Below are positions 1 to 11,238 of a stretch of 64,000 bases of DNA, piece after piece. Positions within the stretch are counted from its first letter, which is position 1, and each line of letters begins with the position of its first letter. Origin of the DNA: Anthoceros angustus. Lineage: Eukaryota; Streptophyta; Anthocerotopsida; Anthocerotales; Anthocerotaceae. Where the stretch lies: NCBI GenBank assembly GCA_010909165.1, contig VJWM01000266.1, positions 115,921 through 179,920 of the forward strand, in the 5' to 3' direction. A program made the translations under genes and the position numbers. Under the pieces are notes generated by a model, which saw nothing but the letters and a program-made list of their open reading frames with translations, did not search any database and had not been told where the DNA came from.

Positions 1-1067
1 AGAAAATAGGAAAATATTTTTAAAATGAAAAATGCCGAAAAGAAAACTTAACGGACGGGCTTGGCGGTTCGCCCGCCGTCCACACGGACGCTGGAGCTCG
101 GCCGCGTCTTATGACGGAGCGTCAGCGCCTGCCGCCAGCCGATTTTTCCCGGCCGTCGACCATTTCCAGGGCGCCCAGCCTAGAGTTCTAGTCCAAGAAA
201 ATAGTCAGTGCTTCGCATGTGGGGCTTGATTGCGATACCTGCCTTCATACCTTCCTCGCTATGCCATTGCGGCCATTGTCCGCTTGTGTTCTCCCTCCAA
301 ACAGGCGCCCTTAGGTCAGGCTCACAGGACATCCATGGCGGGAAACGATCCGAAGGAACTGAATTTGCAAAAGATCCTCCGACCTCCTACAACACCATTC
401 CTGCTGGGGAGGATTCTTCCATTGCTGCCACAATTTCACCACAACGGCATTGCGGCTGTGTCGATATCGCAGCACCACAAGGAAGAATAAGCAGATTGCC
501 ACGATGCAATCATGGCGATATCCATCTGCTTCCTAAAGTGGCTGGAAATTCACATATCATAAGGTCAAGGTAAGGCACGACGGCATCGTAGCTGTGGAAG
601 ATGGCCGCCATGACTATACCATTGGAAACAACAAATTTTCTGAACTTCTGTATATGAAAACATGGGTTGAATCGCGAATGGCAGCTGGAATGCCAGCAAT
701 TGATCTTCATCACAACACACCTACTGCAGTGCACGTTGGTGTAATCGAGATATCATCGTCGACTGAAAAAATATAGCTGATAACCTTCATGAAAAATCTA
801 ATAGCAAAGGTAGGAATCAACTTTCATGCCCATATATGCTCATACGTGCTGAAATGTTCCACTCCAGCTTGATTCACCGAAATTGATACAGATTTTACTG
901 AAGAAAATTTATGCAAGGGCAAGTCTCCTAAGACGGTCGACCATATGTTGTGGAGGAGGAGTTCCACGCCGTCTAAGTCGTCATAGGGGTGAAGGGTTGA
1001 GACACTAACGGGTGTGGGTTGCTTCCTTCTTAACACTGTGGGTTGGAGGACATGAGGATGCTTGCAG
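1..1067. other. Unassigned upstream region of element A
   Basis: No recognisable domain. An open stretch at 594-776 on the + strand has unbiased composition (about 60 residues, including NNKFSELLYMKTWVESRM) and could be an old exon or element leader, but I cannot name it. The part next to 1,068 reads as leader sequence for the gag that follows. I see no LTR end or primer site. Confidence 0.3.
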
Positions 1068-3235
1068 ATGTCTAGTAGGGGACGATCTCGAGGAGACGCA
1101 CACAGAAGGTCGCCCCCACCTGTCACTGCAAGGGATTTACGAGCTTCACGGAGGAATCGGTTGAGGGAAGAAACTGCTGCTGTCGCTACCCGTCGACAGC
1201 AGGTGGAAGACGAGTTACGGGCGCTTGCGGAAGAAGCCGTCTTTGCTCCAGCAAACGAAGGAAGTGATGTCAGCGGACGGACGAATTGGAGGAAGGAGAG
1301 GCGGAGATCACCGACAGCGAGAGAAAGGAGGTCGTGGAGGAGGAAGTGGTGTCTAGCAGCAAGGAGGAGGCACACTCCCCGAGCGCGACCTACCCTTCAC
1401 GACCGTCGCGGAATTTCCACGACGTTTGGTTTCTCGAAGCGGTGAGACCACCCCAACTTCCAGCGAAACTGACAGCGACGACGAAGTAGTCAGCAGTGGG
1501 GAATTCCAGGCCTGGTCGGAGGACTTGGCTGAACGCCTCGATCGCATCGCCGATCAGCTTGATCTGTTGGGACGGACCACAAGGGGGGTCGCTACTCCTC
1601 CGTCGGTCGAGGATTTCAGCACCCAAAGATCTCGGTCTGTTTTCTGGTTCCCGAGGGAAGAAGAAGCATTGGGGCAGCAACAACGATCGGGACGAGCAAC
1701 ATGAGTGGAGCCGCTGGAGGAGGAGGGCGCCGCCCTCCATATGTGATCGTCAAATTCGGCGAGAAAAAGAGGGCGCGGGCGTTGTGAGAACTTTGAGCAC
1801 GTCTCCCACGCTAATTTGGAGGATGGAGTCGCCGATCGACTGCGCATCTTTCCCGGACTGCTGAGAGGGCACGCACAACAGTGGTATGGTCGCACCTACA
1901 ATGCGGTGGCGCCAACGGATTGGGAAGCCCTCAAAGCAGCCTTCTTGAATCGGTTCCGAGGGCTCAGCTATGCACACCATACTTTGGCAAAGTCGAGGAC
2001 CCTTCGTAGGAAGAAGCGAGAATCTCGATTATGTGGAAAGGTTTTACGGGTATCTGGATCGAGTTCCGAAATGTGCACCCGAGAGGCCGGGGGATCCACC
2101 CACCTCTGGGTACTCACAAGAGCAAGCGCTGGATTGGTTCGTGAGTGGCTTGTCTCGAAAAATGGAGGTACACTGCAGACGTGGGACGAAGACGTTGGCA
2201 GGAGCCCTCCGATTGGCTGAGGAATGGGAATCTGCCGAGTTAGGGAGGAGGAGGAAGAAGAGGCGAAGTCATAAGAAGAGGAAAGGGTCGAGGAGATCGA
2301 GCTCCTCGTCTTCCTCTGCCTCCTCCAGCTCGTCGCCCTCGTCCTCATCAGAAAGTGAGGACAGCGGAACTCAAGAAAGCTCCACATCGGATGAAGAATC
2401 AGAGAAGGCCTACGAACGGCGAATGAAGAAGGACTTGGAGAAGGTCAAAAGAAGGCAGGAAGAGGCGGAACGCGCGCTGGAGAAGGAGAGGAAAGGGAAG
2501 ACGGTCCGTCGGATGGAGAAGGGAGAAACGTCCAGGAGAGGTGGAATTGCGGGACAAGTGGAGGCTTTGACCAAGAGATTGACCGAATTAGAGGTCAAAG
2601 CTGTGAAGAACCAAGCTCCATGGAGATCTCCCTCACCGGCAAGACAGTTGGTGTATTGCTCAATTTGTCATCAAACGGGACACACCAACAGGGAATGTAT
2701 TCGCGCACCACGACATGCGGTAAATCATGTGGACACCGTCATGCCAGGGGACTATTGGTATGTGGATGAAGCTTACCAGGTGCAAGCGGTCACTGGAAGT
2801 CGGCCACCTCAATCAATGAGGGCGACTTACCAACCTGCTACACCAGTTCCCTCGAGGTATGGATCGCGACCGACATCGCCAGGACCATGGAGACCGGATT
2901 CATCACAGAGGCCGATGGCGATTCCACAAGGATGCTGTTATAATTGCGGAGCACCAGGTCACTACTCAAACGAATGCCCAGAACCACGAAAGCAAGTGGG
3001 TTATGTACCCTTTTGTCAAGTCTGCAAGGAATTGGGGCATAAGATGGGGGATCCCAGGTGCTCGGGTGTGGCGCGAGTAACACCAGCACGACCGGGGGTC
3101 AGGTTTACGGAACCGGTGGCAGAGGAGGCACGACCCAACCCTGAGACCGCGATTACCGTGACCACGACGCCGGTGTTGAAGGTGGAAGCGGAGTACGATT
3201 TCCTCGACGAATCCAGCGTGACATCAAGAATTTAG
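1068..3235 (+). pseudogene. gag: Ty3-like gag polyprotein, frameshifted (element A)
   Basis: Gag packages element RNA into virus-like particles. Reading starts at the ATG at 1,068 (MSSRGRSRG) and needs at least three frame changes (near 1,290, 1,430 and 1,700-1,970). A capsid-like patch at 1,816-1,970 has RIFPGLLRGHAQQWYGR and WEALKAAFLNRFRGL, typical of plant retrotransposon gag. The last 421 codons (1,970-3,235) are uninterrupted: a Lys/Arg and Ser/Glu-rich spacer, a coiled-coil-like segment, then nucleocapsid zinc knuckles CSICHQTGHTNREC (residues 230-243) and CYNCGAPGHYSNEC (323-336). A looser CQVCKELGHKMGDPRC follows at 349 with six residues before the last Cys. The gag at 51,768-53,463 is a diverged relative (same WYRR, CHQxGH and AYQVQ words). 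No protease or RT follows, so the element is truncated. Confidence 0.85.
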
Positions 3236-3239
3236 CCAT

Positions 3240-4410
3240 TGCCACCTGTATGACGTGAAATTTCTTCGGGAGTGTAACTTCCTTCGACATTCCGTTCAGG
3301 TCCAAGAGGCCAGTCAGTACTTTCTCTATAACACTTATCAACATCTGTTGTCGACTCTCGGATGGGGATTCCTTGAAAGCTTATACGGCTTCCCTGCATC
3401 TCTTTGGGCTTCACAAAAGTCCATCAACTTGTTTTGTCTCGTCGGTTGCCTTCCGCTTACCTTTGCTCTTTTGCTTGTTCCTGCTCACATGCCGCACCTT
3501 TTCCGGGTAGCTCACACACTTCCACTTGAAAAAATTTGTCCACATTCTCCCAGACCTTACCCTCTAGTTTTGCAATGCACAGTATATGGGTTCTGTTGTC
3601 CACCTTGTTCTGCTTGTACTGCTCATCTTCACGGCCTTCATCGTCTTCAATCAAACCAAGCACCTTGTAGAGATTGAATTTCTAGTTCATGGTCATGCTC
3701 ACATGATCCCGCTTAGCTATCTGCAACTCATCCCGGAGATACCAAACCTGCTCAATAAAATTCATCTTCTTTCGCTTGTCCGCCATCGGTTGTGATCGGT
3801 AGCTAGAATCCTCATCTCGAGAGGCAGTTAGGCCACAATACACATGGGCTTGATCCCTTTAATCGCCTTCCCGATGAGATATGTGCAGGTGCCTCATGGG
3901 CGTAGGTATGGTTCCCACCTAATACGCCATGACATACTTCTTCGCTCTAAACCTTTTCCAAGTTGTTCAATGTCCTCGCGTGCAGGATCAATCATACATA
4001 GAAGAGGAAGCACTCCTTCTTCAATCCTCCCTTAGCAATGTGATGAGCAAGATAATTGGCCCATGCCTCATCAACTTTACGGATGGGCATCGAGGTCGGG
4101 AAGGGCTGGCGCAAATTTTCCGGTTTCAGCTTGATTTGAGGACAACCTTTTTGGGTGGGCGGTCGAATATTGATGTAGTCTTCCTCCATATGCAATGCCG
4201 CCAAGCGCCACTTTGTCGATTTCCACATGAGCAGTATGAATCTCACTGCTTCAGCCGGATGGTGGTGCAGCGCTTACATCTTCCGACTTTGCGTCTTTGA
4301 CTACTCAAATTCACATTACATTACTCCTTCGCAATCCCCTTTGCTGTTTTCGCCTTTGTGAAGTGGTGAGGTCGCTGAATATGGACACCTTCCTTGGAAG
4401 GTGGGCGCGC
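3240..4410 (-). pseudogene. ParB-like domain protein, broken copy 1
   Basis: First of two near-identical minus-strand coding blocks in the 1.42-kb duplication, and the more damaged one. Recognisable parts are the segment reading VLGLIEDDEGREDEQYKQNK (about 3,600-3,660) and LAKLEGKVWENVDKFFQV-type text near 3,510-3,570. The stretch around 3,860-3,930 corresponds to the GGNHT signature that is cleaner in copy 2. Many indels separate these, and the C-terminal end runs antisense into the last part of gag A. Function is not established; see copy 2 for the domain argument. Confidence 0.4.
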
Positions 4411-4619
4411 GGATAAGCGTAGGCAAATGGTAATAGCATCCTAGGAATAGAACCTTGGATAGGGTGCCATCGGACCTAAGATCGTTAATTGTGGCGCGAG
4501 TAACACCAGACGACCGGAGGTCAGGTTCTGGAACCGGTGGCGGAGGAGGCACGACCCAACCACGAGACCGCGATTCTGGACCCCTTGGGGTGGAAGGTGG
4601 AAGCGATTTCCTCGGCCAG

Positions 4620-5800
4620 ATCGTGTGACATCAAGAATTTAGCCATTGCCACCTGTGGCGTGAAATTTCTTCGGGAGTGTAACTTCCTTGACATTCCGTT
4701 CGGGTCCAAGAGGCCGGTCAATTACTTTCTCTATAACACTTATCAACATCATTGTCACGACTCTCGGATGGGATTCCTTGAAAGCTTCACGGCTTCCCTG
4801 CATCTCTTTGGGCTTCACAAAAGTCCATCAACTTGTTTTGTCTCGTCGGTTGCCTTCCGCTTACCTTTGCTCTTTTGCTTGTTCTGCTGCGACATGCACC
4901 GCTCGGGTAGCTCACACTTCCCACTTGAAAAAATTTGTCCACATTCTCCCGGACCTTACCCTCTAGTTTTGCAATGCACAAGATATGGGTTACATTGTCC
5001 ACCTTACGCTTGTCACTCATCTTCACGGCCTTCATCGTCTTCAATCAAACCAAGCACCTTGTAGAGATTGAATTTCTAGTTCATGGTCATGCTCACATGA
5101 TCCCGCTTAGCTATCTGCAACTCATCCCGGAGATACCAAACCTGCTCAATAAAATTCATCTTCTTTCGCTTGTCCGCCATCTGGTTGTGATCGGTAGCTA
5201 GAATCCTCATCTCAGAGACAGTTAGGCCACAATACACATGGGCTTCGATCCACTGAAAATGCGCCTTCCCCGATGAGATATGTGCAAGGTGCCTCATGGC
5301 TGCGTAGGTATGGTTCCCACCTAATACGCCTATGACATACTTCTTCGCTCTAAACCTTTTCCAAGTTGTTCAATGTCCTCGCATTCTGCAGGATCAATCA
5401 TACATAGAAGAGGAAGCACTCCTTCTTCAATCCTCCCCTTAGCAATGACGCGAGCAAGATAATTGGCCCATGCCTCATCAACTTTCTGGATCTGGGCATC
5501 GGAGGAAGGAAGGGCTGCCGATTTCACCAACAGTTTCGAGGACAACCTTTTGGAGTGGGCGGTATCGAATATTCGTCAGGTAGTCTTCCTCCATATGCAA
5601 TGCCGCCAAGCGCTCGATTTCCACATGAAGTATGAATCTCACTTCTTTGTCGGATGGTCGGTGCAGCGCTTACATCTTCCGACTTTAGTGCCTTTGACTA
5701 CTCCAAATTACATTACTCCTTCCAATCCCCTTTGCTGTTTTCGCCTTTGTGAAGTGGTGAGGAGTCGCTGAATATGGACACCTTCCTTGGAAGGGTGGGC
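4620..5800 (-). pseudogene. ParB/sulfiredoxin-like domain protein, broken copy 2
   Basis: Best-preserved copy of an unnamed minus-strand protein. From the N-terminal side: LAALHMEEDY text near 5,600; KVDEAWANYLARVIAKGRI at 5,330-5,545; then, after a frame change, VIGVLGGNHTYAAMRHL (about 5,289-5,335) and YCGLTVSEMRILATDHNQ (about 5,190-5,240); MNFIEQVWYLRDELQIAKR; then a charged segment VDNVTHILCIAKLEGKV (4,787-5,044). 'GGNHT..A' followed about 35 residues later by 'GLT..E...LA..HN' is the pattern I associate with ParB/Srx-fold domains found in some eukaryotic mobile elements. That assignment is inference from motif shape. The gag A end lies antisense at its 3' side, and 555-bp repeats sit at its 5' side. 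Confidence 0.45.
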
Positions 5801-7468
5801 GGTAGCCTTGAGATAAGCGTAGGCAAATGGTAATAGCATCCTAGGAATAGAACCTTGGATAGGGTGCCATACTGGACCTAAGATCGTTCGAATTGTAGGC
5901 GCGTCTCTTCACGTTTAGCATTGTTTTAGGACTGGAAATCGGTGGCCTATGGCGCCGGCCGATGTACAAAAGGGGCGGATCTTCCTCGCTCTCGATTAGC
6001 CCTCGGGGCTTAGTCCACACCACACACACTTTAGTTTTGAACACAACCAAGCGGGGAAAGGTGAGAGGAAGGGAAACTCGCAGGCGTCCATGACGCGAGC
6101 AAGCTCCGGACCGTCCGCCCGGTCCCTCGATTTCCTCCTCCTTTGTGAGCGAGCGCTCACTCACCCCTCTCCACCGGTTGCGAACAAGCTCTCAACCACC
6201 CCTAGGAGGCGTCTCGCGCACCACCTCTACCAATCGGACGTCTCCAACTAGCCACATGTAGTGTGGGGATCTCAACCAAGAATTATCCGGCGTGGGGGTG
6301 AGAGAAATGGAGAAGCGAGATGCGGACGGGAGAAGAGTGGGTGAAGGGTGGGCGGTAGCCTTGAGATAAGCGTAGGCAAATGGTAATAGCATCCTAGGAA
6401 TAGAACCTTGGATAGGGTGCCATCGACCTAAGATCGTTCGAATTGTAGGCGCGTCTCTTCACGTTTAGCTGTTTTAGGACTGAGAAATCGGTGGCCTATG
6501 GCGCCCGACCGATGTACAAAAGGGGCGGATCTTCCTCGCGCTCTCGATTAGCCCTCGGGGCTTCCGTCCACACACACACACACTTTAGTTTTGAACACAA
6601 CCAACGGGGAAAGGTGAGAGGAAGGGAAGCTTCATGAGCGTCTGACCGTTACGAGCAAGCTCCGGACCCGTCCGCGCCCGGTCCCTCGATTTCCTCCTCC
6701 TTTGTGAGCGAGCGCTCACTCACCCCTCTCCACCGGTTGCGGAGCAAGCTCTCAACCACCCCTAGGAGGCGTCTCGCACCACCTCTACCAATCGGACGTC
6801 TCCAACTAGCCACATGTAGTGTGGGGATCTCAACCAAGAATTATCCGGCGTGGGGGTGAGAGAAATGGAGAAGCGAGATGCGGACGGGAGAAGAGTGGGT
6901 GAAGGGTGGGCGGTAGCCTTGAGATAAGCGTAGGCAAATGGTAATAGCATCCTAGGAATAGAACCTTGGATAGGGTGCCATCGACCTAAGATCGTTCGAA
7001 TTGTAGGCGCGTCTCTTCACGTTTAGCTGTTTTAGGACTGAGAAATCGGTGGCCTATGGCGCCCGACCGATGTACAAAAGGGGCGGATCTTCCTCGCGCT
7101 CTCGATTAGCCCTCGGGGCTTCCGTCCACACACACACACACTTTAGTTTTGAACACAACCAACGGGGAAAGGTGAGAGGAAGGGAAGCTTCATGAGCGTC
7201 TGACCGTTACGAGCAAGCTCCGGACCCGTCCGCGCCCGGTCCCTCGATTTCCTCCTCCTTTGTGAGCGAGCGCTCACTCACCCCTCTCCACCGGTTGCGG
7301 AGCAAGCTCTCAACCACCCCTAGGAGGCGTCGCGACACCACCTCTACCAATCGGACGTCTCCAACTAGCCACATGTAGTGTGGGGATCTCAACCAAGAAT
7401 TATCTGGCGTGGGGGGTGAGAGAAATGGGAGAAGCGAGATGCGGACGCGGGAGAAGAGTGGGTGAAGG
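5793..7468. repeat. Three tandem copies of a 553-565 bp unit
   Basis: Units start at 5,793, 6,346 and 6,904 with GGGTGGGCGGTAGCCTTGAG and the array ends at 7,468. Each holds a (CA)n run and a short palindromic GAGCGAGCGCTCACTC. Units 2 and 3 are almost identical; unit 1 differs by indels. Short minus-strand open stretches here are accidental apart from a possible N-terminal MLLPFAYAYLKA peptide repeated in each unit. Confidence 0.9.
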
Positions 7469-8343
7469 AGTGACTGAGCACTGTACGCGATGCGAGGTGT
7501 GAAGCTGTGAAGGGAAGTTGGGAAGGAGAACTAATTGAGAGACTAACAGTGGAAATTTGCGCGGATCAAAGAGGATCCAAACCGGTCCTGTTGATGGAAG
7601 TGTGCGCAGGTGGAAATAATGTTTCCATGTGGAGCTGTGTAAGTGTGGCGTCTTGGCGCGTGAGAGGGAGCGGTTGAAAGGGGATCTGTGGAAACCCAAC
7701 CCCCTAAGTGCCAGTGTGTGTGTACGAGTGTAGAGTGCAAAATAAAGTCTGATCCGGTGCAGGTGATAGCCCCGTGGCAGGAAACCCTGGTGCCGCGCGT
7801 CAAAACTAAGTCGCTAGGATTAGAAGTGGGACCCACCTCGGTAGTCATAGCAGCTACCCGGTAGGAGTGGGAGTCGCCGCGGTGGTAGCTCGGAGGCGAA
7901 GGTGGTAGAATAAGAACCGCGGTTGTAGAATAAGACGTGTGGTCGTAGGACAAGATTGGTGGTAGCTAGACAAGTCGGGAATAGTGGATGAGCGATAGAC
8001 AAGAAGAGTGACAGTACGTGAGTCACGATTTAGGCAAAGGTCAATAGTGATAGGTGTCGTGCGAAATACACCTAGCCTCGACATGAACTCATGATCTGAG
8101 TTCTTAGCGGCTCTGCAGACCTTCTTTCACATCGTAGTCAAAACAGCTGAGGGTCTTTGTGCTGGCATCCCTTCCCAGTCTAACGGTCGCCCATCGTGAT
8201 TGTGCAGTAGCGACAACCAGAGTGAAAACTCCTGTCCTTGTTTAGACCTCGAGGTTGCATTCCCCAAGGTCGTGAGAGTTAGCTCGGCACGGCGATCGAT
8301 ACGCGTTGCGGGTTCTTGTTTGAGTTACAGCAATAAGTGCATA
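7469..8343. repeat. Non-coding block, first of two copies, ending in B-type LTR sequence
   Basis: No coding signal. Positions 7,469-8,060 recur at 9,304-9,862. Positions 8,061-8,343 (TGTCGTGCGAAATACACC onward) match part of the LTR flanking element B (9,865-10,160, 10,711-10,910 and 18,870-19,050). It is joined abruptly at about 8,344 to the ParB-like gene sequence. Confidence 0.75.
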
Positions 8344-8717
8344 GCAGCAATGACGCCGAGCAAGATAATTGGCCCATGCCTCATCAACTTTCCGGATGGG
8401 CATCGGAGGAAGGAAGGGCTGCCGATTTCACCAACAGTTTCGAGGACAACCTTTTGGAGTGGGCGGTATCGAATATTCGTCAGGTAGTCTTCCTCCATAT
8501 GCAATGCCGCCAAGCGCTCACTGTCGATTTCCACATGAACAGTATGAATCTCACTGCTGTCGGATGGTCAGGTGCCGCGCTTACCTGTCTTCCGACTTTG
8601 CGTGCCTTTGACTACTCCAAATTCTGTTCTGTTACTCCTTCCGCAATCCCCTTTGCCTGTTTTCTGCCTTTTGTGAAGTGGTGAGGAGTCGCTGGGAATA
8701 TGGACACCTTCCTTGGA
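8344..8717 (-). pseudogene. ParB-like protein, third partial copy (N-terminal part)
   Basis: Repeats 5,440-5,792. In places it is better preserved than copy 2: MEIDSERLAALHMEEDYLTN and VVLETVGEIGSPSFLRC read in one frame on the minus strand. It stops at about 8,344 where LTR sequence begins, so the GGNHT part is missing. Confidence 0.45.
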
Positions 8718-9303
8718 AGGGTGGGCGCCGGGGGCGGGCGCGCAGATAGCGTAGGCAAATGGTAATAGCATCCTAGGAATAGAACCTTGGATAGGGTGCC
8801 ATACTGGACCTAAGATCGTTCGGAATTGTAGGCGCGTCTCTTCACGTTTAGCTGTTTTTAGGACCTGAGAAATCTGGTGGCCTATGACGCCCCAGCCGAT
8901 GTACAAAAGGGGCGGATCTTCCTCGCGCTCTCGATTCGCCCTCAGGCTTCCGTCCACACACCACACACACTTTAGTTTTCGGAACACAACCAACGGGGGA
9001 AAGGTGAGAGGAAGGGAAGCTTCATGAGCGTCTGACCGTTACGAGCAAGCTCCGGACCCGTCCGCGCCCGGTCCCTCGATTTCCTCCTCCTTTGTGAGCG
9101 AGGAGCGCTCACTCACCCCCCTCTCCACCAGTTGCGGAGCAAGCTCTCAACCACCCCTAGGAGCGTCTCGCGCACACCACCTCTACCAATCGGACGTCTC
9201 CAACTAGCCACATGTAGTGTGGGGATCTCAACCAAGAATTATCTGGCGTGGGGGGTGAGAGAAATGGAGAAGCGAGATGCGACGGGAGAAGAGTGGGTGA
9301 AGG
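8718..9303. repeat. Fourth, separated copy of the 555-bp unit
   Basis: Matches the 5,793-7,468 units but keeps extra bases at CTG/CAG sites, for example CATACTGGACC near 8,800 and AAATCTGGTGG near 8,870, where the other units read CATCGACC and AAATCGGTGG. Confidence 0.85.
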
Positions 9304-9864
9304 TGAGCAGCATGTCTGTGATCACGAGGTGTGAAGCTATGAAGGAAGTTGGGAAGGAGAACTAATTGAGAGACTAAGGAAATTTGCAGCGGATCAAAGA
9401 GGATCCAAACCGGTCCTGTTGATGTGTGCGCGGTGGAAATAATGTTTCCATGTGTGTAAGTGTGGCGTCTTGGCGCGTGAGAGGGAGCGGTTGAAAGGGG
9501 ATCTGTGGAAACCCAACCCCCTAAGTGCCAGTGTGTGTATGCAGGTAGAGTGCAAAATAAAGTCACGATCCGGTGCGGTGATAGCCCCGTGGCGGAAACC
9601 ACAGTGCCCGTAGCGTCAAAACTAAGTCGCTAGGATTAGAAGTGGGACCCACCTCGGTAGTCATAGCGCTACCGGTAGGAGTGGGAGTCGTGATTGGTAG
9701 CTCGAGGCGAAGGTGGTAGAATAAGAACCGCGGTTGTAGAATAAGGCGTGTGGTCGTAGGACAAGATTGGTGGTAGCTAGACAGAGTCGGGAATAGTGGA
9801 TGAGCGATAGACAAGAAGAGTGAGTCGTGAGTCACGATTTAGGCAAAGGTCAATAGTGATAGGT
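9304..9864. repeat. Second copy of the 7,469-8,060 non-coding block
   Basis: Direct repeat of 7,469-8,060 with indels. No coding signal on either strand. Confidence 0.8.
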
Positions 9865-10935
9865 GTCGTGCGAAATACACCTAGCCTCGACATGAACTCA
9901 TGATCTGAGTTCTTAGCGGCTCTGCAGACCTTCTTTCACATCGTAGTCAAAAGCAGCTGAGGGTCTTTGTCTTGGCATCCTTCCGATCTAGCAGTCGCCC
10001 ATCGTGATTGTGCGATGGCGACAACCAGTGAAAACTCCACATCCTTGTTTAGACCTCGAGGTTGCATTCCCCAAGGTCGTGAGAGTTAGCTCCGGGCAAG
10101 CCTGATCACTGATACACGCGTTGCCCGGGTTACTGTTTGAGTTGCAATAAGTGCATAGCAATCAGCAGCCGTTCATGCCCACAAACGTCAATCACTCCCA
10201 CAGCGTACACTCCAGCAATTCGCACTGAGATTGAATGCAGAATTGACAAGTTGTTTTGCGTGAGCAGCTACTCGATGAGCTCTGAACGTTCACCAGTTTC
10301 CAGCTATGACTTCTAACAACTGATTCTCCTAAGGCCGAAGGCTTGCACTTAGCTGTTGGTTCTCTCTCACAGCGATTCGCGTTCATCCTGCTTTTCCCAT
10401 GCGCCGGGGATGGCCGTCTGCACACATAATGCTTGGTGGAGTCGGCGTCCAGGGACTTGTGTTGATCATTGAGCGCCAGCGCTCCCACTACTAGGATTTG
10501 CAAGCCGTCCTTGGCCAGCGTGAAGCACGCTAGTGTGACCTAGTGCCCATCAGTGATGATCAAGTCACGAGCCACGTGGTGGCTAACCTAACCTAGCGCC
10601 GCTTAACTAACTACCTCCGTCTCACTTATTATCTAAATAACAAATGAACATTGATACGCTCTATCCTACCTTGGGCATGTGTCGGACCGCGATCGGCGCC
10701 ACTTATCGGTTGTCGTGTAAATACACCTAGCCTCAGAACGCTGTGAACTCATGATGCGGTCAGTTCTTAGCAGCTCACAGACCTTCTTTGCAGTCTTTGT
10801 CGTAGTCAAAACAGCTGAGGGTCTTTGTGGCCGCATCCTTCGATCTAGCAGTGCGCCCATCGTGATAGTGCGATGGCGACAACTAGGTGAAAACTCTGTC
10901 CCCCAGTTTGGCGACCCGGTGCCAAAATGAGCCTG
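9865..10935 (-). repeat. LTR material at the 3' side of element B
   Basis: Contains TGTCGTGCGAAATACACC..., the central segment (AAACGTCAATCACTCCCAC to AACCTAACCTAGCGCC) and the tail CTTATTATCTAAATAACAAATG also found right of element B. A second partial copy restarts at about 10,711 and runs to the element body. On the minus strand the body ends in a purine-rich run near 10,915-10,925 (AAACTGGGGGACAG), a plausible polypurine tract. I cannot fix the exact LTR ends. Confidence 0.65.
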
Positions 10936-10947
10936 ACCATTATTGAC

Positions 10948-11238
10948 TCACTGAGGGTACCATTGGCACAGGTTGGATGAGGATACCCTACAATTGGGGC
11001 AGTACCATAGCTGCTCCGGCACATCTTCCACTGGTGGTGTTAAGCAAAATAAATGGAAACCGCCGTTGCACCCATCACACAACAACATGAGTTTAGCATC
11101 ATCCACTCGTCGGCATACCTGACATGGGTAGTCCGCAGTGGTATCCAATTTGTGGTGACAATCGTGGGGTCCAGTTTGGCGGTGTGAGCGCAGCTTGAGG
11201 TGGTGACCGCCCCGCCCCTTGTAACACCAATACCCCAT
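10948..11238 (-). CDS. pol: PHD finger at the C-terminus of the B polyprotein
   Basis: PHD fingers bind the histone H3 tail, usually reading the state of K4. This 96-codon frame has a full C4HC3 set: Cys39-x2-Cys42, Cys54-x2-Cys57, His62-x2-Cys65, Cys80-x2-Cys83. Local text is CQVC, LCDGCNGGFHLFC and LWYCPNC. The hydrophobic-Cys-Asp-x-Cys and Trp two residues before Cys80 (LWYC) are typical of real PHD fingers. It follows the integrase tail after one frame change (about 11,200-11,240) and ends the polyprotein. Chromoviral Ty3 elements have a chromodomain at this place. A targeting role is inference. Confidence 0.85.
   Translation of the reverse strand: MGYWCYKGRGGHHLKLRSHRQTGPHDCHHKLDTTADYPCQVCRRVDDAKLMLLCDGCNGGFHLFCLTPPVEDVPEQLWYCPNCRVSSSNLCQWYPQ

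Larger units (their letters stand above)
3069..5890. repeat. Direct duplication, two units of about 1.42 kb
   Basis: The first unit is about 3,069-4,490 and the second 4,491-5,890. Both open with the same 3' piece of gag A (GTGGCGCGAGTAACACCAG) and end at the same sequence (GACCTAAGATCGTT). The second copy carries sequence missing from the first, and vice versa, as scattered 1-12 bp indels. The join at 4,489-4,491 has short shared sequence (ATTGT..GCGCG). Confidence 0.85.

Noticed and set aside
2270-2360. Ser-rich run in gag A as a possible SR protein
   Set aside because: It is continuous with capsid and zinc knuckles in a gag frame; no RNA-recognition motif is present.
8200-8690. Plus-strand ORFs at 8,200-8,487 and 8,337-8,684
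   Set aside because: They are antisense to the better-supported ParB-like minus-strand coding text and to LTR sequence.
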